From assembly GCA_948567375.1 (NCBI GenBank), contig OX419758.1, forward strand, positions 43,601,473-43,665,472: 64,000 nucleotides of DNA, in the 5' to 3' direction. Shown here one piece after another: positions 49,343-59,027 of the stretch (within the stretch, counting starts at the first letter, position 1; every line of letters starts with the position of its first letter). Below the pieces are notes generated by a model. The model was not told where the DNA came from and did not search any database. It worked only from the letters and a program-made list of their open reading frames with translations. The stretch comes from Lunularia cruciata (lineage: Eukaryota; Streptophyta; Marchantiopsida; Lunulariales; Lunulariaceae). A program made the translations under genes and the position numbers.

Positions 49343-49642
49343 TCAAGTACATCTAGGACATAACCACTGTCCCTGAGGAACCACCGTGAGGGGAGGAGTC
49401 ATACATGCCATATGCCATCCTCTCGAACAGCTATCACACACTAACATAGTAACAGCTCCACCAGAAGAGCCACATAACATACACCTCAAGCCTGCACGTA
49501 CAAGTGCCAAGCTTGGGTCCATAGTACCATCAATGTTTGGAAGGTGGCATGGCGCACAACTGCGCACATGATCCTTCCAAACAACACCATCACGTCCTTC
49601 TAACACAAGGACTCCAGATGGCAAAACCTCACGCACTCTCAA
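49343..49642 (-). CDS. PHD finger at the C-terminus of family D Pol
   Basis: Zinc ligands follow C4HC3: CMLC, 11 residues, CDSC, SRGW, HMAC, 14 residues, CPRC, with the conserved Trp two residues before the penultimate Cys (WLCPRC). PHD fingers read histone H3 tails, often its K4 state. In the pol frame it follows the integrase after a TAG at 49,685-49,687, joined by an SH3-like tail (LRVREVLPSGVLVLEGRDG) like the integrase C-terminal domain. Chromoviruses use a chromodomain at this place to choose target chromatin; a similar role for this PHD finger is inferred. The old copy at 5.7-5.95 kb keeps its relic, so it is a stable part of the family. The frame ends in TGA right after the last ligand. 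Confidence 0.85.
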   Translation of the reverse strand: MRVREVLPSGVLVLEGRDGVVWKDHVRSCAPCHLPNIDGTMDPSLALVRAGLRCMLCGSSGGAVTMLVCDSCSRGWHMACMTPPLTVVPQGQWLCPRCT

Positions 49643-49684
49643 GATAGTGCGGCCTGTAGAAACATCAAGTGTCGTCGGTGCTGT

Positions 49685-50530
49685 CTACTGTAGATATACA
49701 TAGTCGCCTGGATGAAATTGACGGATCGAGGGTCTATAACCTCCTCCTCGAATGGTAGCATAGCGTAAAGTATCTCTATGCTGAGCAATCGCCAAGTTCT
49801 CAAAGGCCATCGGCATCACTCTCCGAAAGATCTCTGCCCGTTGAGAACATGCGCTCATCCATACATCGGGGTCATCCAAGTCCAAAACTATAGTAGCATC
49901 TCGATGAATGGCTGCAGGTAAATCTGGATCTCGTCCATAGAGTAGGAAGTATGGAGAGAAGGATGCTAAGGAGGCTTGCCGGCTGAACCGATAGCCCATG
50001 GCCAACCAAGGTAACTGGAGATCCCAATCTCCCAAGTGGCCTCTCTGCAAACCATACTTTTGCAATCCTCTCTTCACCGTCTGAACCACTCTCTCTGCTA
50101 AGCCATCTGCCTCAGGGTGATCTCGGGATGTAGTATGATGATCAATCAAAGCCTTGTCACACAAGACCTGAAACTCTCCCAAGAACTCTATACCCTGATC
50201 AGTCAAAACCTCAGCTGGTGCACCAAAATGACTAAGAACTTGATCTAGGAACGAGTAAGCTGTCCCTTCACTAGACTTGTCAGGAAGTGCCACCAACTCA
50301 ATCCACTTGGAGAAGTGCTCCACCATCACCAAAACATACCAATGATGTCTCACAGTCAGCGGTAAAGGTCCGGCAAAGTCCAAACTCCAACGGTAACCCA
50401 ATCCCATGATAGGTAATGGGTGTAACTGTGGCGTAGGAGCATTGAATGATGCTCTAACTTGGTCACAAACCATACATCTGGCAACAAACTGCTGTACCTC
50501 GGTCTGCATACCGCGCCACCAATAATGACT
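49685..50530 (-). CDS. Family D integrase
   Basis: DDE integrase core in a 274-codon open frame starting near 50,509. Catalytic residues: Asp44 (WSLDFAGPLP), Asp104 (VLTDQGIEF) and Glu139 (DGLAERVVQ), about 35 residues apart as in retroviral integrases. CMVC near residues 12-15 gives the last two ligands of the HHCC zinc domain; the two histidines (HEELGHFG) lie before a TAG at 50,531-50,533 that splits this from the RT frame. It inserts element DNA into chromosomes, and the AAGT duplication fits such activity. It contradicts a tyrosine-recombinase mechanism despite the split repeats. Confidence 0.92.
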   Translation of the reverse strand, partial: SHYWWRGMQTEVQQFVARCMVCDQVRASFNAPTPQLHPLPIMGLGYRWSLDFAGPLPLTVRHHWYVLVMVEHFSKWIELVALPDKSSEGTAYSFLDQVLSHFGAPAEVLTDQGIEFLGEFQVLCDKALIDHHTTSRDHPEADGLAERVVQTVKRGLQKYGLQRGHLGDWDLQLPWLAMGYRFSRQASLASFSPYFLLYGRDPDLPAAIHRDATIVLDLDDPDVWMSACSQRAEIFRRVMPMAFENLAIAQHRDTLRYATIRGGGYRPSIRQFHPGDYVYLQ

Positions 50531-52222
50531 CTAGAGTAAGCTATATGTACGCTTTACTCCAAAATGTCCTAGCTCCTCATGAGCATGACGGACCAACTGT
50601 GGTCTCTGTGATGGAAGTGGTACTACTCGCACTCTACCATCCTCCCATACACGCAAAAGGTGTCTACCCTCCAATCTGAACCGTCTGGCTCGCTGAAGAA
50701 CACGGTCTCTCTCCTTGGCCCCAACTGTGCCACCCACAACACCAGTGCAAAGATAGTCCATCACTAAGACATCATCATGAATGTCTCGCTGAACTGTACC
50801 AATATCTTCACTCTCTGGATCTGTGACCTCAACAACTCCTCCTGTATGCGCTGAGAGAGATACCACCAAAGTCTCTGCAAATATACACAGAAAGGCCGAT
50901 GCATGCCAACCTCGCACCATCTCCTCATCTGTCTCACCATGCCAACGTGCTCCGGTCTGATCCTGCTGGCTGGGACATGGGTTTCTACTCAACCCATCTG
51001 CATCACGGTTCACCACTCCAGGTCTGTGAACAACCGTGAAATCATACTCCTGTAAAATCAGAGCCCATCGTGCAAGCTTCCCTGAAAGCTTGTCGGACTC
51101 CATCAACCACTTCAACGGCTGATGATCAGTGATGAGAGTGAAGGGGTTACCAAATAGGTAACATCGGAAATGTGCTACTGCCCAAACTGCTGCCAAGCAC
51201 TCTCCCTCATATGAACTATACTTCGCCTCCGCTGAATTGTTGGAGTGACTAGCATAGGCCACCACAAACTCCTTCTCCTCATCATCATGCTGGGTGAGCA
51301 CCGCTCCAAGCCCCAACATACTCCAATCAGTGTGAACCTGAAATGGTCGTCCCTTGATCGGTCTCCTCAAAATAGGAGCAAATGTCAACCTCTCCTTGAG
51401 CTCTACAAAAGCTCTCTCCTGCTCATCTCCCCAACACCACTCCTGTGTAAGCTTGGTCAGCTTTGTCAAGGCCTTGGCAATGGCACTAAATCCTCTAACA
51501 TAGCGGCGATAGAAGTTTGCCAACCCAAGGAATGCTCGCACTCTACTCACATCCGTAGGCCGAGGAATACGTGCAATAGCCTCCACCTTGGTCTGCTGGA
51601 CACCAAGTCCTCCGAGGTAGATTGTGTGACCCAAATACTCAACCTGCTCGTGGAAGAACCTACACTTCCCGAGATGTAGTTTGAGTCCATGAGATCTCAA
51701 CCTCTCAAACATCTCCAACAACTGTCTCTCATGCTCCTCCACAGTAGTGCTATAAACCAAAATGTCATCAATATAGCACCGAGCAAAATCCAATCCAGCT
51801 AGGATCCTATCCATGACCCTCTGGAACTCAGCAGGAGCATTCTTTAACCCAAATGGTAAGAACCTCCACTGATATAACACATCCTTGCCGTGAGGATCAA
51901 TAGCCCAAAATGCTGTCTTGGACTTATCTTCCTCCCTAATCGGCAACTGATGATATCCTACTCGAAGATCCAAAGTACTGAAGACCTTTGCATGCCCAAT
52001 CGCATCAAAAATCTCCTCCGGTGTAGGCATGGCATACCAATCAGCCCTGGTCTGTCGGTTGATAGGACGGTAATCTCCCCACATCCGCCTATCTGTATAG
52101 TTGCCATGCATATCCTTCTTGGCTAGCATCACTGTCGCTGATGCATACTCTCCATGTGAAATCTCCACCAAACCAGCCTCAAAAAGGTCACTACTCCGGC
52201 TCTGAATCAATGTCCTCTCCAT
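50531..52222 (-). CDS. Family D reverse transcriptase and RNase H
   Basis: Intact 563-codon frame. RT landmarks: GDYRPIN (49-55), FSTLDLRVGYHQ (81-92), FLPFGLKNAPAEF (121-133), catalytic YIDD (150-153), and the LGLANFYRRYVRGFS connection (232-246). RNase H has Asp299 (VHTDWS), YEGE (338-341) and Asp366 (TDHQPLKW). The frame continues upstream to about 52,705 through three stops (52,457; 52,244; 52,232), so the true pol start is earlier; there it overlaps the methyltransferase frame. It is Ty3/gypsy by domain order, distinct from the chromovirus RT that hosts it. Confidence 0.95.
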   Translation of the reverse strand: MERTLIQSRSSDLFEAGLVEISHGEYASATVMLAKKDMHGNYTDRRMWGDYRPINRQTRADWYAMPTPEEIFDAIGHAKVFSTLDLRVGYHQLPIREEDKSKTAFWAIDPHGKDVLYQWRFLPFGLKNAPAEFQRVMDRILAGLDFARCYIDDILVYSTTVEEHERQLLEMFERLRSHGLKLHLGKCRFFHEQVEYLGHTIYLGGLGVQQTKVEAIARIPRPTDVSRVRAFLGLANFYRRYVRGFSAIAKALTKLTKLTQEWCWGDEQERAFVELKERLTFAPILRRPIKGRPFQVHTDWSMLGLGAVLTQHDDEEKEFVVAYASHSNNSAEAKYSSYEGECLAAVWAVAHFRCYLFGNPFTLITDHQPLKWLMESDKLSGKLARWALILQEYDFTVVHRPGVVNRDADGLSRNPCPSQQDQTGARWHGETDEEMVRGWHASAFLCIFAETLVVSLSAHTGGVVEVTDPESEDIGTVQRDIHDDVLVMDYLCTGVVGGTVGAKERDRVLQRARRFRLEGRHLLRVWEDGRVRVVPLPSQRPQLVRHAHEELGHFGVKRTYSLL

Positions 52223-52679
52223 ATCACTATATCAATAAGGACGTCAGAAAACTGGTGTGTCGCTAGTCAGCTCAATCCGTATACTAGGTCCCTTCAGAGC
52301 ACCCAAATCCTTCATACTGAAGGCAAAACAACTTGTGTGACTCCTCAAGAACCTCCAAACCCTCCGTCTTTCCTCTCCAGTAAGCTTGGGTCCAAGATCT
52401 GGCTCCCAAGTATCCTCTGTAACTGTAGTAGGAGTGGAAGACGTACTGACTGGCTGCTACACTGGGCCCTTGGGAGCAATGGTGTCATGCTCCCGACCAC
52501 TAGAGGTCCCAACCTCTCTGTGAAAAACTCCCTCCACTCTGGCTGCAAGCTCCATACGTCCTCTGGTTGCATCCCATGTGGACCAAGGGTGTAATCCAAG
52601 TAGCCCACGCTCACCTGGATGGACTCCAAGTAGACCACTCTCCCTAGTAGCTACTGGATGTGTCCCAAGAATACCATGT

Positions 52680-53747
52680 CTACTCGGTCCATCGCTCCCC
52701 AGCATGTTCCTGAATCGTCTCGATAGGCACAGGGCTCACAAGTGTCCGAGTGGTGATGCCTACCAAGCGCATCCTACGCTGCTCTGCCAAACCAAGGCTC
52801 ACAATCCAGGTCAAACAGTTCAGGTCCATAGCCTGACCTAACACCTAATGCCTGGATGCCTCTGACACTGTTGGAACAATGGTAATACCGGTGCGAAAAC
52901 CCATCGCCCACTCTCTCTCATCAGCATTGGGCTCCACCAACTGCTGTAACTGTGAGTCCCAAACAAGTCCAGGTCCTCCCTCTCGAAAAGCATGAGAGCC
53001 TGGGAAACTCATGAGTGTGGGAAATGCAGCTCTAGGCTGTCCAACTAGGTTCACCACTGCCATAGGTGACCTATCAGCCACTGCCACTGTCTGAGACTGA
53101 CGTCCAACATCCAAGATATCATCAACAAGAATGTGGTCTAGTCGCTGAATCCCATCATAACTACGCTGTAGAACCTCTCTGGGTAAAAGGTTCGTCCACC
53201 AAAGACAAAGACGATGAGCCCGTGATCCTACTCTGGCTGCATCTAACAATACAGCAGGTCCCATCCAAGAATGGACCTGATGCGTACTCGCCACCACTCT
53301 AGTGCAAGAATCACCCATCAATGGAACGTTCTCCAAAAGGTAAGCTAGAGAAACAGACTGATGAACTTGGAGATGTCGTAGTCTCCGTAACATCTCCCAA
53401 AACACACCAGAACAAGGATCCTGAAGACCCAAACCGCGGCCCGCACGTGTATGTCCCTGACATGGCCATCCAAAAATCACCAAGTGAATAGGCCCATGTC
53501 TCTCTAGGTCATGCGTCCCCAGTAAGGAAATGTCTCCTGGTAAGGCCTTCTGGTAACCTCTGACTGCTGACATCGGTAATAACTCCGGATACCGATAGGC
53601 CAAGTGTGCCACATGATGTAGAGAGACTCACCTAGCAGTCTCATCTCTCTCTACATACAAGTACCTCTGTACTTGGATACCCGCCTGTAACACCGCAGCT
53701 AGTCCGGTGCTGATCCCACCAAACAACTCCAATAGGCATATCCCCTC
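52680..53747 (-). pseudogene. C5 cytosine DNA methyltransferase within family D gag-pol
   Basis: Catalytic domain between protease and RT, in frame with gag. Motif I LELFGGIST with GLAAVL (about 53,735-53,680); motif IV WPCQGHTRAG, catalytic Cys codon at 53,460-53,462; motif VI LLENVP (about 53,335); motif VIII RAHRLCLWWTN (about 53,215); motif IX-like EREWAMGF (about 52,905); motif X VLGQAMD after a TAG at 52,845-52,847. Between VIII and IX lie about 110 residues that may recognise DNA. The motif order is the normal I-IV-VI-VIII-IX-X, not the permuted plant DRM order; motif I and the AMGF...LG end recall DNMT3-like enzymes while PCQ is the general C5 form. All catalytic residues are present; TGA at 53,628-53,630 and the TAG break the frame. 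Likely role (inferred): methylate element or target DNA. Confidence 0.88.
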
Positions 53748-54467
53748 TACTGGGTACTGCCAAGCAATGAGTGTGGTATCCAGAGGTGTCAAAGCAATCG
53801 CCTCTGGAGGCTCATCCTCACACTCATCCCCTGATGGTACGAAGGCTCCACTCCAAGCCTGCTGCACCAACTGATCTGCATGCTGCTGCAATGCCTCCTC
53901 TGAACTCCACAATGGAACATCCAAGGTGGATGGAACAATCCCACTCGTACTCCATAACCGAGTGATCTCCTCTGGTACTGGAGTATCCTCTGCATGGGCG
54001 TTCCCCTCCAACAAGTCACCAGGCCAAGTAACTGCATCGCTGAAAGCCAAAACTGATGCTGCCATGGTCCCGGACTGTAGTGAGCCAAGATTGCCACTAC
54101 TGAAGCGTACTGGTAGGCGACATACCCGTCCCTCACCAGACTGCCAACCAGGTCTATAAGAGGCTGTCTCCCCCCAATAGTCAATAATGAAACCCATAGG
54201 GTATAACACTGCTCCCCCAACTAGCACATCATAGGACTCAGCTATCGTCGCAATAGCCTGAGCTCTCACCACCAAGCTATCAGTCGGATGACCAGGCTGA
54301 ACTTGGACAACAAGCTCTCCACGTGTGATGTACTGTGTCGAACCACCACCAAGAGATGTCTGGATCTGAAATGGACACCTCTCCACATCGGTCTTCCGTA
54401 ACTCCAGACCAACAACTGCAGCCTTCCCCAACATAAGGGGCTGCGCACCAGAGTCTAACAAGACTCT
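53748..54467 (-). CDS. Family D aspartic protease and linker
   Basis: Starts just after a TAG (54,468-54,470) that separates it from gag in the same frame. The retropepsin site is LLDSGAQPLM (catalytic Asp in DSGA), with DVLVGGAVLYPMGF as the later flap or ILG-type motif. It would cut the polyprotein. After about residue 110 comes a linker of about 120 residues of unknown role, rich in acidic residues, leading directly into methyltransferase motif I without a stop. Confidence 0.85.
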
Positions 54468-56690
54468 CTATGGTGTATAGACCTTCCTTGAAGGTCCCAC
54501 CAAACAAAAGATCCCCCTCTGGTTATCCAATAGGACAACACCAGGTGTAAACCGCGCTCTCTCAAAGGCCGGTCTAGCTGGCAACTCCTCCAGTCTAGCC
54601 GCTGTTGCCTGCCATAAACCACTGGTCGCTGAACGGATCCCATGCTCCTCAACCAAGTCAGCTCCACTACCAACCACCTCTGCTCTAGTAGTAGGAATTG
54701 CACCATCCCTACTCTCACACAACGTGGCAGCCAACCGGAACACTGGGGCTGGGTCCACTCCCAATGTAAACATGTCACTGGCTGAAAATAAAGGATGCCG
54801 CATAATCAGCTGAGCCGCCCCCAACATCATGCTAGACTCAGTCTGTGTAGTAGCAGGTGGCTGACTAGCAGGTACTCCATCAGGTACTCCATCACCACCT
54901 ACTACACCTGCACTGGGACGTCTAGGAACCATGGATGTTGTCTGCAATGCCTCAGATAGCGTGAAAGACTGGGGAAGTCTGACCTGTCTCCCAACCTCTC
55001 CTCTCTGTGGGTCTAACTCCACTGATGCTCCTCTAGGCTCTGGAGCACGTACTGCACTCCTAGTCACTGCTGCAGATGCATCCACTTGTGCTGCTCCGCA
55101 CATGAAGTCCAAAGCATCTCTATCACCAGCATATGAGGTGGAAGCCTCAGCACCCGAATCTGATCTCCTCTGAGCAATAGCCATACTAGCCAATCTTTGC
55201 TCCAACTGCTCAATCCGAGTAGCCATAGCTGTGTCAGAAGTAAGGGCAGGTACTGCACCCCTACTAGGTGTAGATCCTCTACCACCACCTCTACCACCTC
55301 GTCCTCCATGAACTGGAGCTCCTCTACTACCTGTCATAGCAGCCCTACCACTCCGTAACTCCGAGTGTAGGTCAAAACACCGATCACTAGTATGACCAAA
55401 TCTATGGCAGTGCTCACACTGCCTCTGTGCTGGCTGTGATGCACCAGAGGTATCAGGTCCGCTGCCCTGAGTACACTCTCTCCTATGGTGAGGTCCACCA
55501 CAAGTCCAACAAGCAACACCACCACTCATTGGCTGCTGCTGACCCAAAAATGAGGGTAAGGGTCTAACTCCACTAGGATTTCCACTCGCTCCATAGGATC
55601 TGGGCTGTCCACCCTGTCCTCGAAAACCAACTGGGCGTGGTGCACTCTGCTGCACTTTAGAAGAAGTCACAACCGTGGATGAGGTCTCCCTACCAAATCC
55701 AGATGTCACCACTCTCTCCTCCACCATGTTGAGCTCAATACGCTCAGCCAAACCAAAGACTACTGCCAAAGTGGGCAAAGTAGCCTGCAACAACGTAGCA
55801 TCACAAACTCTACGTCGCAACTCGCTGTCCAATATCCCATACCAAAACTGGACTGCCTGGGCCTCAGTAACTCCCTGAGTGAAACTGATCAGCCGCCTCA
55901 TGCGAGTGTATGCCTCGCGTAGGCTCTCTCCAGCCTTCCGCTGGAACTCCTGCAAGCTCCTCAGCTTGTCAGTCCGCACTCCCTGGTAGTTCTGCCTCAA
56001 ACATAAGAAGAACTCCACCATGGGGTTAAACCCCGGTACCACACCACCTCCTGCAGCGGTACCTCAACTCGTAGTAGCACTATCTCCAGCTAGTGCACCT
56101 CCACTAGCTCCACCAACACTACTCGAGCTAGAACTCGTAGGTACAGCCGATCTACTCCTGGCCACCGAGCCTGAAGTGATGGAGACATAGTGAGGAGACC
56201 AATACTGTCTCCATAACTCAATCTCCTCCAAATGAGCTCTCCTGAACTCATGGTAGTCGTCCATCGGTGGACCCTCCAAGTGCTGAAACAACCCCTTCCA
56301 TGCCATGAAGGGTGTGAACAAAGTCGGGTTCCGCATCTACTGCAGATCACACCAACTATCGAACTCCTGGATGAAATCATCCAACTCAATAGTACCCACT
56401 ATACCAGAGTAACGCCTAGGGCCTTTGGAGGCCCCATAAATCTCGTCCATGTCCCACAACAACGGTGCGGACACACCAAGTGCACTCTCAACTGAATCAG
56501 CTCCTATGTCGAACTCCAACTCAGAGTCAATCTCCTCCCTCATTGGGACCTGAGATACAGGCTGATACCGAGCACCACTCCAAGTAAACCCACTGCGTAC
56601 TGCAGGGCTAACTCCTCTGGAATCTCCAAAGAACTCCGTCGTGACCACGTAACTGCAACAGCAAACCCGAACCACCAACTGCAACCGCAA
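54468..56690 (-). pseudogene. Family D Gag with two zinc knuckles
   Basis: One frame with stops at 56,337 (TAG) and 56,064 (TGA). Capsid-type Retrotrans_gag sequence runs from WKGLFQHLEGPP through VEFFLCLRQNYQGVR, LREAYTRMRRLISF and VQFWYGILDSELRRRV. After a low-complexity Gly/Ser/Arg linker come two knuckles, CWTCGGPHHRREC and CEHCHRFGHTSDRC (CX2CX4HX4C), then an RGG-like GGRGGRGGGRG tract. The C-terminal third (to 54,468) is unassigned. It packages RNA and assembles particles in an intact element. It shares its frame with protease and methyltransferase, so a Gag-PR-methyltransferase polyprotein is inferred. Confidence 0.88.
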
Positions 56691-57985
56691 GTCGCAACTG
56701 CAAGTGCCCCACCAAGTGCCAACACCAACTAGACACCACCCACTAATGTAACTCTAACCGAGATAACTACACTAGGGGAAGGGCAACCTGTAACCTGCCA
56801 TCATAACACGCACTCTCACGGTCTGCAGGTCATCACTTCCTGCCTCACCGGAGAGAAACAAAGGTAGTCTGACTGGTCATCACTCCAGCCTCACCACCGA
56901 GAGCACACTAGAGCACCAACGCTCAAAAGTCAAGGCACCTCACACAAACGTGGTGCACAAACAGGAAGCAGAGAATGGAGGGGATCCAATCACAAGAAAT
57001 CTAAACGAAAACCCTCCATCTCATAACACAACACGGGACTGACTCTGCCACCATTTGGCATTTGACATAAGAGTAGTTCGTATCTAAGTCCTAAGCTACC
57101 AGGATCACCAAGAATGGGATCAAACTGCCTCTCCTAGCCAAAGCTACATGTGTATAGATAACAGTGGCACAGTCACTATGACAACAAGTGAGGGTGGACC
57201 AGTTGGCTAGGGCACCAGTCTAGGAACAAGAGATCTAGGGGTCAAACCCTGTTGCGCACAATCTAGCAAGAAAGGCAGATTTTGCCAACCAATGACCAAG
57301 ATCTACACTAAACTAGCTAGCCTCACGACAGCAAGCTGGCTTGCTGGCCCTTCTAGGCCTTCGTAGCCTCTCATAGCCCACAGCCCTATGCCTCAAAACG
57401 CCAAAATTCAGCCAAATGAGGCCTTTCTTGTTGCCACTTCGAACCTCCTCCAAAATTGGCGAAACTTCTCCAAATCTGCGAAACTCCTCCAAACTAGCAA
57501 AACTTCTCCAAATCTGGCCAAACAGCAAAACTCCTCCAATTCTGGCCCAAAATCTGACGTAAATCTGATGTAAAATCTGACGTAAACCCTAAAGATGGGT
57601 GTCCGCCAAATCCCCCGCTAACTTTCCACTCGAGCCAAATTGACAAAACGGGTTTTTCCAAATCACAATTTCATGAGAAGAGCTTTCCAACTCCACCTTC
57701 AATTTCACTTTTTGAGCCCAACTCGCAGCAAATTGGTCCTGCCTTCACCTCCTGAGCTCAAAATCACAACACTGCTCGAAAATTGCTCCTTCTTTGCTCA
57801 AAATTTGGCCAGCGCTTCCGCACACCGTCCGCCTAACTACCAAATCTGCATCAACTGAACAAGCTTCTGCACACTAGGGAAACACATAACTTGAATCGAG
57901 CTACCACGATCCACCGAGCTTGGAGATACCACCAACACTCAACGTTCCTGCACCCGATTTCCCCCTGACTTCACTTCTCTGATGT
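56691..57985 (-). other. Family D leader between A1 and gag
   Basis: About 1.3 kb with no long frame. Just inside A1 the minus strand reads ACATCAGAGAAG, which resembles the ATCAGAG core of the initiator tRNA-Met PBS. A second candidate, TGGTGGCAGAGTC, is at 57,041-57,053. Neither is proven. A tract near 57,400-57,550 repeats AACTCCTCCAAA/AACTTCTCCAAA units on the plus strand. Confidence 0.5.
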
Positions 57986-58433
57986 AATCAGATTGCTTAA
58001 CACTCTCAACTCAACTCAACTCAGATCAGTACTTGATCTGTCACTCTATAAATTGCCAACAACTGGGCACTGATTACAGTCAAGCCACACCCACTCAAGC
58101 ATAGAGAATCCAGGTGACGCTCGCCGGCCTCTGTCCACCATAGCCAGGAACTCGAAGGCTCAACATCAGAGAAGTGAGCTCTCTGGAGCTCACTTTGAAA
58201 CTATACCCCCTGGACTTGAGCTAGCCCTGAAACCCTAACGGTCCCGCTAACGGCACACTCGACGGTGCAAACGGTGCAAAGTGACGGTGGGCCCCACCGT
58301 GAAGTCAGTACCCCGAACACAAAATCTAACCGTCGGAAAGTAGTCCCTGAGAAATTGCTAGAATAACTCTAACTACCATCATTGGAACTCCAATGTCCAA
58401 GCATCTAGATGTGGAACTACAAATGGCGTGACA
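57986..58433 (-). repeat. A1 terminal repeat at the 5' end of the family D element
   Basis: 448 bp, homologous over its full length to A2 (48,619-49,066). It begins TGTCACGCC on the minus strand directly next to the AAGT target duplication. The 107-bp B unit that follows A2 is absent after A1. Confidence 0.93.
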
Positions 58434-59027
58434 AAGTCTGAAGTAGACTACTTAGGGCATAGAGTAAGTGCAGAGGGCATTCAAGTATTGACAGATAAAA
58501 TAGAGGTCATTCAAAAATGGAGTGCCCCAGAAGATCAGACTCAACTTAAGAGCTTCTTGGGGTTGACGGGATTCTATCGTAGATTTGTCAAGGATTTCTC
58601 CAAGGTGGCACAGCCTTTAACGGCACTACTTGGCAAGGGGAAGAAGTGGACATGGGGAACTGCACAAGAGTTGGCCTTTCAAGAATTGAAGGCCGCCTTG
58701 CTACATGCACCAATCTTGAAGTGGTATGACCCAAAACGTCCAATCAAGTTGGCTATAGATGCATCAGGCGTAGCAATAGGAGCAGTCCTACAACAAGAGT
58801 GGCATGACGGATGGCATCCAATTGCATATTTCTCTTGAAAGTTGTTACCGGCAGAGCGCAACCACCACACCACAAAACAAGAAGAGCTGGCCATCGTTCT
58901 AGCAACCAAGCATTGGAAGCACTACCTAGGCGAGAAGGCATTTGTAGTAGAGACAGACCACAAACCTCTAGTCTACCTTGAGACGCAGAAGGATCTATCT
59001 CGTCGCCAAATTTGGTGGGCAGAGTAG
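58434..59027 (+). pseudogene. Chromovirus RT end and RNase H, after the nested insertion
   Basis: Resumes with KSEVDYLGHRVSAEGI, exactly continuing the interrupted KCEFGK. LGLTGFYRRFVKDFS connects to RNase H: AIDASGVAIGAVL (catalytic Asp), then after a TGA at 58,836-58,838 HHTTKQEELAIV (Glu) and VETDHKPLVYL (Asp). A TAG at 59,025-59,027 precedes QRFNMTITYVEGKKQLADAFTR. Confidence 0.9.

Larger units (their letters stand above)
48512..58433 (-). mobile_element. Family D Ty3/gypsy element encoding a DNA methyltransferase and PHD finger
   Basis: A 9,922-bp insertion in the chromovirus RT gene, flanked by AAGT (48,508-48,511 and 58,434-58,437). On the minus strand it starts TGTCACGCC and ends GCACGACA. 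Coding order: gag with two zinc knuckles, DSGA protease, C5 cytosine methyltransferase, RT, RNase H, DDE integrase, PHD finger. The ends form split direct repeats: A1 (57,986-58,433), then internal DNA, then B1 (49,069-49,175), A2 (48,619-49,066), B2 (48,512-48,618). Gag, protease and methyltransferase share one frame; RT to PHD share another. Ten premature TAG/TGA codons make this copy non-autonomous. Retrotransposon-borne cytosine methyltransferases have been reported in dinoflagellates and a charophyte alga, as I recall; this appears to be a plant relative or a separate acquisition. Confidence 0.93.

Noticed and set aside
52680-53747. Bacterial restriction-modification methyltransferase or contamination
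   Set aside because: It is in frame with gag and protease inside an element with plant-style insertion into a plant chromovirus, so it belongs to the retrotransposon.
48512-58433. Endogenous pararetrovirus as an identity for the nested element
   Set aside because: It has a DDE integrase, terminal repeats and a target duplication, and no movement-protein-like domain was seen, so a Ty3/gypsy retrotransposon fits better.
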